A DNA stretch of 42,009 nucleotides from Colwellia sp. (GTDB lineage Bacteria > Pseudomonadota > Gammaproteobacteria > Enterobacterales > Alteromonadaceae), in contig JABSOZ010000029.1 in the NCBI GenBank assembly GCA_013215295.1, forward strand, positions 1 through 42,009, read 5' to 3'. Below are positions 18,240 through 26,920 of this stretch, in pieces. The notes beneath the pieces are model-generated. The model made no database searches and was not told the origin of the DNA. It saw only the letters and a list, made by a program, of their open reading frames with translations. How positions within the stretch are numbered: position 1 is the stretch's first letter; the number at the start of each line of letters is the position of its first letter. The translations under genes and the position numbers were made by a program.

Positions 18240-19379
18240 TTATGTTGCAGTAGGCATGCTAAAAATTTGATACTTATGCGGCTTAATTTTTATCGCTATG
18301 TGTTGACCCAAACTTAATAAAACTTCGCTATAAAAACTCAGCTGGTCAAAGAACAAAGATGAGTCCTTTTCAATACTGCTAAGCAAATAATGAAAACCGT
18401 GTTCTGTCACTCTAATGTGATCAACTTTAACGTTGCTTTTTTCACTCTGCCCCGTGCAATACTCAATCGCTTGAGACTTTAATAACAATTGCCGTGTTTT
18501 TGAATTGTTTTCATCGGTAACAGCACGAGTATTTGAAACAAGTTGAGAGGCTGATGGAAAATCACCTAAGGCCGATTGAAACAGACCATTCGCAGCCTGC
18601 AAAGGTATCCAGCTGCCTAACTGCAAAAAGTCAGCAACTTGCCAACTACTCGGTGTTTGACAAACCTGAGTTGGACTACCTACTTGCAAGATACTGCCCT
18701 GATGCATAACGGCTACTTTATCGGCAAAAGTAAACACTTCATCTTTGTTATGGGTAACAAAAATAGCGCTCATTTTTAATTGCTTTAAAAGTTGGCGCAT
18801 TTCTAACATTAATTCATTGCGTAAACGTGCATCAATATTTGAAAAAGGCTCATCAAGCAATAATAACTTCGGCTGCGGTGCTAATGCTCTAGCAATTGCC
18901 ACTCTTTGCTGCTGCCCGCCAGATAATTGATGGGGAAACCTTGCTTCTAAACCTGTTAATTTAAGTAGATTGAGCAAATCAGTCATACGAGACTTTTGTT
19001 CGCTTTTCGTTAATTTATCCAGTCCAAAGCAGATGTTTTTCTCAACCGACAAATGCGGAAACAGCGCATAGTCCTGAAAGATCATACCAATATTACGATG
19101 CTCAGGAGCTACATTTTTAGCAGGTGTAATCGTCAGAATATCTTCGTCATCAGATGAATAATCACGACTTATATTGCGATTATTTATCTTCAACTCACCA
19201 GTGTTAAACGTATTAAAGCCAGCAATAGTATTAAGCAAGGTCGTTTTTCCGCAACCGCTTGGCCCGACCAAACCAAGAATATCACCATCATTAAGTGTTA
19301 AGTTGATGTCGGACAATATCGTTTTTTTTTGTAACGTCACAGAAAGTTGCTTAATGCTTAACAATTCATTGGTGACCAT
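18240..19379 (-). CDS. fbpC: Ferric iron ABC transporter ATP-binding protein
   Basis: 379 residues. An ABC ATPase domain occupies about 1-240, with Walker A GPSGCGKTT, Q-loop IFQDYALFPHL, signature LSGGQQQRVAIARALA, Walker B LLLLDEPFSNID and H-loop IFVTHNKDE. A C-terminal regulatory domain (about 285-375) follows, as in FbpC/CysA/PotA-type subunits. It energises import of ferric iron by the adjacent permease. The ATG follows the permease stop directly (TAAATG), so translation is coupled. It is the last gene of the binding protein-permease-ATPase operon. The Fbp assignment rests on the binding protein and permease neighbours. Confidence 0.92.
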   Translation of the reverse strand: MVTNELLSIKQLSVTLQKKTILSDINLTLNDGDILGLVGPSGCGKTTLLNTIAGFNTFNTGELKINNRNISRDYSSDDEDILTITPAKNVAPEHRNIGMIFQDYALFPHLSVEKNICFGLDKLTKSEQKSRMTDLLNLLKLTGLEARFPHQLSGGQQQRVAIARALAPQPKLLLLDEPFSNIDARLRNELMLEMRQLLKQLKMSAIFVTHNKDEVFTFADKVAVMHQGSILQVGSPTQVCQTPSSWQVADFLQLGSWIPLQAANGLFQSALGDFPSASQLVSNTRAVTDENNSKTRQLLLKSQAIEYCTGQSEKSNVKVDHIRVTEHGFHYLLSSIEKDSSLFFDQLSFYSEVLLSLGQHIAIKIKPHKYQIFSMPTAT

Positions 19380-21008
19380 TTAGGTTGATTCCTTACTTCT
19401 GTTAAGCCAAATAATAGGTACTAACCCCAGCAAAACTATTAAAATAGCACTCAAGGCACCTTGCTCTAGCATTTCGTCTGATATTAATTGATAAATTTGT
19501 ATGCTCAATGTTTCAAAGTTAAAAGGCCTTAACAATAAAACGGCGGGCAGTTCTTTCATCGACTCGATAAACACTAATAACCATGCCACTAAAATTGAAG
19601 GTCTGAGTATTGGGAGATGTACCTTTTTTAACATCTCTCCTAAACCTACGCCCAAACTTGCCGGTGCAAAATCAAGCGAACGGGGTATTTGTTCAATACC
19701 GCTCGATATTGTTCCATTAGCAATAGCTGCAAAACGAACGACAAAGGCGAAAACGATAGCAAAAATGGTGCCTGACAAGACAAGGCCAGGTTCTATTAAC
19801 TGAAAGTATACTGCTACATCATTAATAAAATGATCCAACGGACCGAAGGTAGCCAATAATGCCATCGCTAATACGGTACCCGGCACAGCATAACCAAAGC
19901 CTGAGAGGATTAAAGGAAACATACGCCATTTATCGTTACTCAACCGACGGTACAAACCAAACAGCAAAGCCAAGCACGTTGCGATAGTAGCGGCATAAAA
20001 TGACACCTCAATACTATTCTTACTTGGCTCAACTAATTTCATCAGCTGACTCATATCGCTGTATTCAATTGCCATAATAACAAGTAAAGTGAAAGGTAAA
20101 AGAAAGCCCACTAAGACTAAAACCCAGCAAAATCCACTGATAAAAACTTGTTGAACAAAAGACAATTTAATAATTTCAATATGCTGATTTGGTCTATTTG
20201 ATTGATGACGTTGTCCTGCTCTTGCTCGCTGCTCTGCTACAACAGCGAATAGAATGATCAGCATCAGTAGACTTGCTAAAGCATTGGCTGTGGCTAAGTC
20301 TCCATAGCCCAACCAAGTATCGTATATAGCGGTAGTCAGCGTATTTACTGCAAAATAATTAACCGTAGCAAAATCAGCTAAGGTTTCCATAAGCACTAAA
20401 CTAGCCGATATTGCGATTGCTGGCCGCGCCAGAGGTAAAGCCACTTTAAAAAAGCTTTGTTTGGCCGACAACCCTAATAAACGCCCAGCTCTTAATAGAT
20501 TTTGATCTTGTTGTTCAAATGCAGTGCGAGCCAACATATAAACATAAGGAAATAATACCAAAGAAATAACAAGGGACGCACCAGGCAAAGTGCGTATATC
20601 AAAGAACCAGTAATCATTTGGCGATTGCCAATCAAACCAGCCACGTAATGTTCGCTGAACAGGGCCTGCGTAGTCCAACAAATCAGTATATAGGTAAGCA
20701 ACTAAATAGGCGGGCATAGCCAAGGGCAATAAAAGTAGCCATCTCAGAAACCCCTTACCTTTTACATTGGTATGTACAATGAAAGCGGCACTCAAAGTAC
20801 CAAAAACTAGCGATAAACAAACCACCGATACGCCGAGTATTAGCGTGTTGGCAATATAATCTGGCAAAACCGTTTGCCAAAGGTGAGAAAATAAATCACT
20901 CGACGAAGCGAAGCTTGCTAATACCATTACCAATACAGGTGTAATGAGTAAACATGCTATCAGCCAGCAGGTACTTCGCCAGATATTATTTTTTAACTGA
21001 GTTATCAA
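19380..21008 (-). CDS. fbpB: Ferric iron ABC transporter permease (fused two-half type)
   Basis: 542 residues with about twelve hydrophobic segments in two homologous halves, the arrangement of FbpB/SfuB permeases. EAA-type loops that contact the ATPase are visible in both halves: RAGRLLGLSAKQSFFKVALPLARPA (first half) and DFAPASLGVGLGEMLKKVHLPILRPS (second half). It forms the inner-membrane channel for iron delivered by the periplasmic binding protein. It lies 17 bases after the binding-protein gene and abuts the ATPase gene. Length and arrangement are normal for the family. Confidence 0.92.
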   Translation of the reverse strand: MITQLKNNIWRSTCWLIACLLITPVLVMVLASFASSSDLFSHLWQTVLPDYIANTLILGVSVVCLSLVFGTLSAAFIVHTNVKGKGFLRWLLLLPLAMPAYLVAYLYTDLLDYAGPVQRTLRGWFDWQSPNDYWFFDIRTLPGASLVISLVLFPYVYMLARTAFEQQDQNLLRAGRLLGLSAKQSFFKVALPLARPAIAISASLVLMETLADFATVNYFAVNTLTTAIYDTWLGYGDLATANALASLLMLIILFAVVAEQRARAGQRHQSNRPNQHIEIIKLSFVQQVFISGFCWVLVLVGFLLPFTLLVIMAIEYSDMSQLMKLVEPSKNSIEVSFYAATIATCLALLFGLYRRLSNDKWRMFPLILSGFGYAVPGTVLAMALLATFGPLDHFINDVAVYFQLIEPGLVLSGTIFAIVFAFVVRFAAIANGTISSGIEQIPRSLDFAPASLGVGLGEMLKKVHLPILRPSILVAWLLVFIESMKELPAVLLLRPFNFETLSIQIYQLISDEMLEQGALSAILIVLLGLVPIIWLNRSKEST

Positions 21009-21025
21009 GGAGTAACCATCACATT

Positions 21026-22051
21026 CTATAAATCAAATTTAGCTTGGTCGATCAGTTTAAGTGCTTCCTTTCTATATTTTGCGATAGTTTCTAACGGTAA
21101 AGAATCCGCTTTAAATGTACCCCATGAGGCAACTAATGCAGAAGGCATCACATCGGTTCTTACTGGATATTCCATATTGGTTTCAGCATAAAGTTTCTGG
21201 GCATCTTTCGATACCAAGAACTCCATTAATATTTTAGCACTTTCACTATTAGGTGCGTATTTAGCCATTGCCATACCTGATATATTTACATGGGCACCAC
21301 GGTTACTCTGGTTAGGAAAATTAATGTACACGCCATCAGCCCATACTTTTTGTTTTTCATCTGCCAACATTTTGCCAAAGTAATAGCTATTACCTAGCGA
21401 AATATCACATAGCTTTTGATGAATGGCTTGAACTTGACCACGGTCACTGCCTTGAGGTTTTCGGGCTAAGTTTGCTTTAAATTTTTCTAACCAAACAAGC
21501 GTTTCAGCTTTTCCATGAGTAGCAATCATCGATGCAACGAGGGCAATATTATAAGCATGCTTACCACTTCGAGTACAAATTTTCCCTTTATATTTACTGT
21601 CGGCTAAGTCTTCATAATTAACATTTATAACACCTAAACGTTTAGCCGAATAAATATTACGCACGCGAGTTGTTAGCGCATACCAAGTATTGTCTTTTGA
21701 TCGATATTGGCTGGGAATAGCATCAAGTAAAGTTTTAGAACTATACGTTTGTAGCAAGTCACGGTCATGTAACTCAATAAGTCGACTAATATCTGTGGTT
21801 AATAGTATATCTGCAGGGCTATGTTTACCTTCGCGAGCTAGACGTTCAGCCATACCTTTTTTAGCAAAAATAACGTTAACTTTAATCCCTGTTTCTTCAG
21901 TAAACTTGTCAAACAAAGGCTCAACTAAAAAGGCCTGACGATAAGAATATACATTTACCTCTTCACTTGCTTGTGCAAGCGTTGAAGAAATTATGGATAA
22001 ACTGGCAAAAATGAGTAGAATTTTTTTCTGGATGAAGGGTATTTTCTGCAT
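21026..22051 (-). CDS. fbpA: Ferric iron-binding periplasmic protein
   Basis: 341 residues with a signal peptide ending AQAS. The mature protein starts EVNVYSYRQAFLVEPLF and contains GIKVNVIFAKKGMAERLAREG and LGNSYYFGKM, close to the FutA/FbpA/IdiA class. The paired tyrosines in NSYYFG are the known ferric-iron ligands of that class. It would capture Fe(III), or iron released in the periplasm, and pass it to FbpB. It is the first gene of the operon. A perfect -35 (TTGACA) with a Fur-like palindrome lies upstream, so iron repression is expected. Substrates other than iron are unlikely given the tyrosine motif, but were not tested. Confidence 0.93.
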   Translation of the reverse strand: MQKIPFIQKKILLIFASLSIISSTLAQASEEVNVYSYRQAFLVEPLFDKFTEETGIKVNVIFAKKGMAERLAREGKHSPADILLTTDISRLIELHDRDLLQTYSSKTLLDAIPSQYRSKDNTWYALTTRVRNIYSAKRLGVINVNYEDLADSKYKGKICTRSGKHAYNIALVASMIATHGKAETLVWLEKFKANLARKPQGSDRGQVQAIHQKLCDISLGNSYYFGKMLADEKQKVWADGVYINFPNQSNRGAHVNISGMAMAKYAPNSESAKILMEFLVSKDAQKLYAETNMEYPVRTDVMPSALVASWGTFKADSLPLETIAKYRKEALKLIDQAKFDL

Positions 22052-22106
22052 TAGCTAATTCTGGCAAGATAATGCCAGTCACTTTCAAAAATGATTATAT
22101 GCGGCA

Positions 22107-22156
22107 AGATTAAAGAAAACATTAGGAACTGTCAATTTATTTGAGAATAATTCTTG
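22107..22156 (-). promoter_or_regulatory. fbp promoter with Fur-like operator
   Basis: Minus-strand -35 TTGACA (22130-22135) and -10-like TAATCT (22107-22112) are 17 bases apart. The palindromic TGAGAATAATTCTTG (22142-22156) sits just upstream of the -35 and resembles the 7-1-7 Fur consensus TGATAAT-N-ATTATCA with four mismatches. It lies about 90 bases before the fbpA start. Confidence 0.6.
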
Positions 22157-22252
22157 TTTAGATCCGTGTCCAATAAATATTATTGATCCCTCATAAATCT
22201 AAATACTTATCAAAAACACGAAAAGTATATCAATAAAAATCTAAGACAAATG

Positions 22253-23215
22253 TCATTGTAATTTCTTATAAATTTTTATAAAGGGTTGCGTATAAATACT
22301 AATAATCGACTTGTGCGACTCCCCTTCTTTGCCAATACCAAAAGATACCGTTCCAACTTCAGATGCTAAAATATTGCAGTTAAACAATCGGTCCCAAATT
22401 GACAGCGCCGTACCAAAATTTTTGTCAAAGTGCTTTACATTATCACTGTGGTGAATTTGATGTTGTGCAGGGCTGAGAAATACACTTTCAATTTTATCCC
22501 CCCAACTTATCCAAATATGACTGTGCCGCAAGTTTGATCCCATAATATTGAATGCAAAAACAAAAATATTTGCACCGATTATGTCAATCATTTTTAATGT
22601 CGGACCAAATAAGTAATAACATAAGCCAACGACAAAACCTTGAGTTAATGCCATTCGACAAGCATAGAGATAATTTTCTACAGGATGTGAGCGATATACC
22701 GTAAAGGGTGTTAATACGGTTGCGGAATGGTGTACTTTATGGAACTCCCACAAAAACGAATTTTTGTGTAATATGTAATGTAAAATGAAGCGGGTAAAAT
22801 CATCAAAAATAAACAGCATTAAGGTAAAAATAACCATAATACTTGTCGATGACCATGCAAATGGGGTCATGGGTCCAAACACCCACTCTATTGCCGATGA
22901 ACTACCTAACGCCACCGGCACCATAGTTAAAACAATAAAAGGAAATAGCGCCGCCTTAAAAAGTTTATTCGCGATTAATAAAGTATAATCATTGAGAGCT
23001 GAACGAGCTAAAAACACCTTACGGGGAAATAAGAAGCCTATTAAACCTCGCGGCTTTTCTTCAGTTGAATCTGGTTTATACCCATTCTTAAGGTTTATAA
23101 AATAAACTATGGTGGCAAATATTAATGCCGATAAAAGATAGCCCCAAAACAATCGTTGATTGGGATCAATAATATATAGAGCTAACTCTTTAAAGTTTGA
23201 GCTAAAAAAATCCAT
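22253..23215 (-). CDS. Fatty-acid hydroxylase/sterol desaturase family membrane protein
   Basis: 320 residues with about five hydrophobic segments. The family's histidine clusters that bind a di-iron centre are present: HYILH (about 145-149), HKVHHS (about 158-163), RHSHIW in the loop before the last motif, and HQIHHS (about 262-267). Members use O2 and a di-iron site to hydroxylate or desaturate lipids; the substrate here is unknown. It sits between the FecA-like receptor (95 bases upstream, with a terminator between) and the ferric ABC operon. This is a position among iron genes that may reflect co-regulation of an iron enzyme or a role in modifying an imported or exported lipid. No link is shown by sequence alone. 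Confidence 0.85.
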   Translation of the reverse strand: MDFFSSNFKELALYIIDPNQRLFWGYLLSALIFATIVYFINLKNGYKPDSTEEKPRGLIGFLFPRKVFLARSALNDYTLLIANKLFKAALFPFIVLTMVPVALGSSSAIEWVFGPMTPFAWSSTSIMVIFTLMLFIFDDFTRFILHYILHKNSFLWEFHKVHHSATVLTPFTVYRSHPVENYLYACRMALTQGFVVGLCYYLFGPTLKMIDIIGANIFVFAFNIMGSNLRHSHIWISWGDKIESVFLSPAQHQIHHSDNVKHFDKNFGTALSIWDRLFNCNILASEVGTVSFGIGKEGESHKSIISIYTQPFIKIYKKLQ

Positions 23216-23251
23216 AAATAAAAATAGTTTACTTAATAAGGGTATGAATAA

Positions 23252-23281
23252 AAAACGCTAAGTAATAACACTTAACGTTTT
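23252..23281 (-). terminator. Probable terminator after the FecA-like receptor gene
   Basis: Minus-strand hairpin AAAACGTTAAGT / ACTTAGCGTTTT with one mismatch and a six-base loop, followed by more T. It lies about 30 bases after the receptor stop codon. Confidence 0.6.
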
Positions 23282-23309
23282 ATTTAAGCTTAAACTCTAT
23301 CAACACTGA

Positions 23310-25523
23310 TTAAAAGCTATATTGATAACCAATGACTGCTGTTCTTGGTTTACTAGGTCTTGCACCGTATGGACGGCGGCTTACTATCTCTTGATCATCA
23401 AGTAAGTTATCTAGTTTAAAATAGACACTGCCCATTTTCCCCAATTCATAACTTGCTGCCAAATCAACGATGGTTAATGCTTCGGTTGTTTCCCCAGATA
23501 ATAAAACATTTTCACCTGACGCTTCTGTCATTTCACTCGTGTAGCGAGTTATTAGATTGACTTGCCAGTTATTTGCTACCAAACCGATATCAAGCGTTAA
23601 TTGGTTTTCAGGTAAGTAGGGTAAAGTATCCCCAACCTTTACGTCTCCCCACATACTAAAATCAGAACTAAAGTCACTATCAAACTCACCTTTGATGTAG
23701 GTGTAACTCAACGAGATAGGAAGGTCATAATCTGCTGATAGCTCGTAGGTGTGCTTAACACTAAGTTCAAGTCCAGTAACACTTGCTTCACCACTATTAA
23801 ACTCCCCATCCGTATTATCTTGGCATAATGAGGCAGTTGAAAAGGAACAACTCTCTTTTAAATTTTCTAAATCATTGTAAAATATAACCGCTTCAAGCTG
23901 GCTATTATTATCATGATAACGTGCGCCCAGTTCATAGTTGATGCTATTTTCAATTTTCACACTCGTTGGCTCTTTCGGGCTAGTCGGTATAAATCCTTCA
24001 TGAATACCAAAAAACAGCCCTGAATTTTTAGATAATGTGTAAAAGCCACTGATACTTGGTAGCCAAATATCAGTCTCTTTTTTCTGCCAGTCGTCTGCTT
24101 GCCCTGGAGCATCATTTTGGTATTCAGCGTCTATAAATTCACCCCGTAGTCCTAGGGTTAAATCTAATGCGCCTAACGTTATTGTATCTTTAAAAAATAT
24201 AGAAACTGCGGTTGTTTTTTCGGTATTAGTATCAGTTGCAAGTGTTGCGCTACCATCACTCACCAATTTACCTGAGGTCATAGTAAACACGTCAGTAGTG
24301 TGGCGTCGCTGAATCTGATCTTGATGAAGTCTAAAGCCAAAATTAAACGCATGCTTTACATCAAATAGTTCTTGGTAAAGATATAACTCAGACTGAACAC
24401 CTTGTGAATAATATTCCCGTTGGTTATCACCTAAAATAACCTTTTCATATTCTCTTTCGGTGTCACGTTGCCCCGTTAAGATTTGATAAAACGGTGCATT
24501 AGCATCAGATTCTGGGTTTGCTAAAATATCCTGTAAATCACTGACTACGGCACCATCTTTAAAGCCATTTATTTTATTCCATGAGCGCTCAAAATCGTTA
24601 CGATACACGCGTGTAGTAATGTCAAAATCTTCATTGCCAATAAAATGGGTGAACTGTATTTGTTGGTGATCCCAAGCCATTAAGTCATCTTGGCTTGCAA
24701 CATAACGGCGATTAGAGTTTTGCTGAAAGTCTGCATCGGTTAAACCTAAATAGGTTTCGTCTGACTTTTCGTCCGCATAAGATAACTTAAGTTCAACGAT
24801 TTGATTATATTGACCGTTAGAAAAGTCATATTGAAACTTAGCCATAACATCATTTTTATCAAAGCCGGTATCACCACCGCCATCTAACTCTTTAAAACCA
24901 TCAGCCTCGATATGTACTGCTTCGACCAAATAACCAAAATTACCGTCAATCGTGCCAAAGTACCCCTTAGTTTTAGCATAACCGTCGCTACCCGCTGCAA
25001 TATCAATTAGAGCTTCCTGGCTAGTCGGTATTTGACGAGTGGTCATATTCAACGCACCCGCAACAGTATTGGGCCCATACTTAATCGCTGCTGGCCCTTT
25101 AAAAACCTCTAAAGCGGTCATCTTACTCATCATTGGAAAATAATATGCTGCCGGTGCAGAGTATGGTGCAGGACCAATTAATACGCCATCTTCCATCACA
25201 GTGATCTTTTTACTACGTTCTGGAGTTGAACCACGAAAACCAATATTGGGTCTTAATCCATAACCATCTTCTTCGCGAATATTGACACCAGGCACGCTAT
25301 AAAGCACACGGTTAATATCGTCAAACTTGAATTTTGCTAGTTCAACTTCACCAATTAATGTCGCGGCCCCTGCTTCTGTACGCAACTTATCATCATGGCC
25401 AATAATTTGAACTCGTTCAGTGTACTCAGTAGGAGTATCATTAGTATCGTCGTCAGCATTGACTTGTGTATGGATGGCTAAAGCAACAGCAAGTGCAATA
25501 TATTTACGCTTGTCAATATTCAT
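23310..25523 (-). CDS. TonB-dependent receptor, FecA-like, of the DUF4856/imelysin operon
   Basis: 737 residues with a signal peptide ending VNAD. The plug domain (about 35-165) carries VLYSVPGVNIREEDGYGLRPNIGFRG, given here by its key parts VPGVNIREEDGYG and PNIGFRG, then ALEVFKGPAAIKYGPNTVAGALNMTT. This is the FecA-like plug signature. The barrel ends with Phe (IGYQYSF). No N-terminal signalling domain and no FecI/FecR genes are present. Its ATG overlaps the stop of the imelysin gene by one base (TAATG), so both are co-translated. Likely iron-chelate uptake across the outer membrane, inferred from the receptor class, the partners and the Fur-like site at the head of the operon. Confidence 0.93.
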   Translation of the reverse strand: MNIDKRKYIALAVALAIHTQVNADDDTNDTPTEYTERVQIIGHDDKLRTEAGAATLIGEVELAKFKFDDINRVLYSVPGVNIREEDGYGLRPNIGFRGSTPERSKKITVMEDGVLIGPAPYSAPAAYYFPMMSKMTALEVFKGPAAIKYGPNTVAGALNMTTRQIPTSQEALIDIAAGSDGYAKTKGYFGTIDGNFGYLVEAVHIEADGFKELDGGGDTGFDKNDVMAKFQYDFSNGQYNQIVELKLSYADEKSDETYLGLTDADFQQNSNRRYVASQDDLMAWDHQQIQFTHFIGNEDFDITTRVYRNDFERSWNKINGFKDGAVVSDLQDILANPESDANAPFYQILTGQRDTEREYEKVILGDNQREYYSQGVQSELYLYQELFDVKHAFNFGFRLHQDQIQRRHTTDVFTMTSGKLVSDGSATLATDTNTEKTTAVSIFFKDTITLGALDLTLGLRGEFIDAEYQNDAPGQADDWQKKETDIWLPSISGFYTLSKNSGLFFGIHEGFIPTSPKEPTSVKIENSINYELGARYHDNNSQLEAVIFYNDLENLKESCSFSTASLCQDNTDGEFNSGEASVTGLELSVKHTYELSADYDLPISLSYTYIKGEFDSDFSSDFSMWGDVKVGDTLPYLPENQLTLDIGLVANNWQVNLITRYTSEMTEASGENVLLSGETTEALTIVDLAASYELGKMGSVYFKLDNLLDDQEIVSRRPYGARPSKPRTAVIGYQYSF

Positions 25524-26770
25524 TAATCGTTATCTCCTGCGGAAGTCGCGGGTAGTTCAAGTGATAAGCTGGTAATAAAATCTACTTTTAACTTATCTGT
25601 TATTGCTTTAACATCAGTATGGGTTTTCGTCACTTGCGCTTCATTGTTAACCAGCATTTCAGCTAAAGTAACCTGATAACTTTGAACATCATCAATTGCT
25701 ATCTGAACGCCTGTAGACATTGAATCTGCCGTATCTTGATCGCCTACATCAATCAAATAATGAGTAAAACCAACACCAGCATCACCCGTTAAAAGCTTTT
25801 GAAATGCCAATAAGTTGTTTTCAATATTAATAACAGAATGATGTGCATATTCTGACTCTACATCTTCAGGACAACGTTGCGAACCACAGCTATTAGCTAA
25901 AAGCCCCAACGGAGTGGCTAACTTTGAATCTTTCGTGAACGTATCTAAGTAAAACATGCCATCACTAATTCGGTTAATGGCCTCCAATTCTGTACTGAAT
26001 GGGTTACCTGAACTACCTGCTGCTTTTAGCGTGCTTGCAAAACCATTACTACCAGACCAAGCTGTTATTAATTCCTGAGCACTATTATTAACATCGCGTG
26101 CAGCCTCAACGGCAAACTCACAGCGAGCTACTTTTCGATATTCATCTGTTTGATTGTCCCAATTTTCAGGCTGAGTACTTGTTGTACAGCTGTGATTGAG
26201 TTGCTCATTAAACAATAAATATTCGATTGCAGCTAAGCCACGTCGCGAAGGGGTGCGATTGGCAATATTATAGGGTTGTCCATTGACTACCCCTGCTTTA
26301 AAATTAACGATTTCAAAATCTACCGAGCATGAATTAACAACAGGCCACGAATAAATTTTATCTCGCAATAAGCCGTCATTTTCAGCTAAAGGCCCTACTT
26401 TCATCACCTCCGCTTGCTGCCATACATTCATCGTATTACGCCATGCAGTCTTTGCTTGATCACGTGAACTGGTAACTTCCTCGCTGGTTGCATTACCTAA
26501 AGCGGCATCGGTTTCCATTTGGCAATATGCCATTAATGCTGGGATTTGTTCAGCAGATATTGTAGAGAATTGTTCAAAAATAGGGGTTATTATATTATCG
26601 GTAATGTTCTCAAGTAACGCTTGTGTATTAAAATTAGTGTCTGGATTTGGCGTGGGAGTTGTACCAAAATCTGAACCACTGCTACTACTGGTACTTTCCC
26701 CGCAAGCACTCACTAATATAGCCGCACCAACAGCTATAGATAGTACGGTACGGTTAATGTTTATTGACAT
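25523..26770 (-). CDS. Imelysin-like lipoprotein
   Basis: 415 residues. The lipobox VSAC ends a short signal peptide, and a Ser/Thr/Pro-rich linker follows (about 25-48). The imelysin (peptidase M75-like) domain covers about 50-400, a two-bundle helical fold found in iron-regulated proteins such as IrpA. The family's GxHxxE motif appears here as GLAAIE (about 180-185, in RRGLAAIEYLLF): glycine and glutamate are kept but the histidine is replaced by alanine. Peptidase activity is not expected for this family. It probably acts in iron handling at the membrane, with the FecA-like receptor encoded immediately downstream. It begins 150 bases after the DUF4856 gene, beyond a strong hairpin. Confidence 0.88.
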   Translation of the reverse strand: MSININRTVLSIAVGAAILVSACGESTSSSSGSDFGTTPTPNPDTNFNTQALLENITDNIITPIFEQFSTISAEQIPALMAYCQMETDAALGNATSEEVTSSRDQAKTAWRNTMNVWQQAEVMKVGPLAENDGLLRDKIYSWPVVNSCSVDFEIVNFKAGVVNGQPYNIANRTPSRRGLAAIEYLLFNEQLNHSCTTSTQPENWDNQTDEYRKVARCEFAVEAARDVNNSAQELITAWSGSNGFASTLKAAGSSGNPFSTELEAINRISDGMFYLDTFTKDSKLATPLGLLANSCGSQRCPEDVESEYAHHSVINIENNLLAFQKLLTGDAGVGFTHYLIDVGDQDTADSMSTGVQIAIDDVQSYQVTLAEMLVNNEAQVTKTHTDVKAITDKLKVDFITSLSLELPATSAGDND

Positions 26771-26822
26771 TTCTTAACCCTGTAATCTAAATAAAAATGA
26801 AATTTGTTTAATATGAATAATG

Positions 26823-26862
26823 TTAATTGCTCAGTAATTTATCAAAATTTCTGAGCAATTAA
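26823..26862. repeat. Inverted repeat upstream of the imelysin gene
   Basis: TTAATTGCTCAG / CTGAGCAATTAA, a perfect 12-bp inverted repeat with a 16-base loop, directly beside the larger terminator-like hairpin and before the imelysin start. It could be a leader hairpin or a protein-binding site. Confidence 0.6.
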
Positions 26863-26867
26863 AACTA

Positions 26868-26901
26868 AATAAGCCTTGGGTTGAAAAACCCAAGGCTTAT
26901 T
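26868..26901 (-). terminator. Strong hairpin between DUF4856 and imelysin genes
   Basis: A perfect 15-bp stem AATAAGCCTTGGGTT / AACCCAAGGCTTATT with a four-base loop, 20 bases after the DUF4856 stop codon. On the minus strand the following bases are TAGTTTTAA, a weak T tract, so termination may be partial and reduce expression of the imelysin and receptor genes. On the plus strand TTTT follows. Confidence 0.7.
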
Positions 26902-26920
26902 TTTACACTAACTTAAAAAG

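Noticed and set aside
23310-25523. FecA-type transducer with FecI/FecR surface signalling
   Set aside because: The receptor has no N-terminal signalling domain before the plug, and no sigma factor or FecR-like gene is in the window.
25523-26770. Active M75 peptidase
   Set aside because: The imelysin family name derives from a presumed peptidase. The motif here lacks the histidine, and the context is iron uptake.
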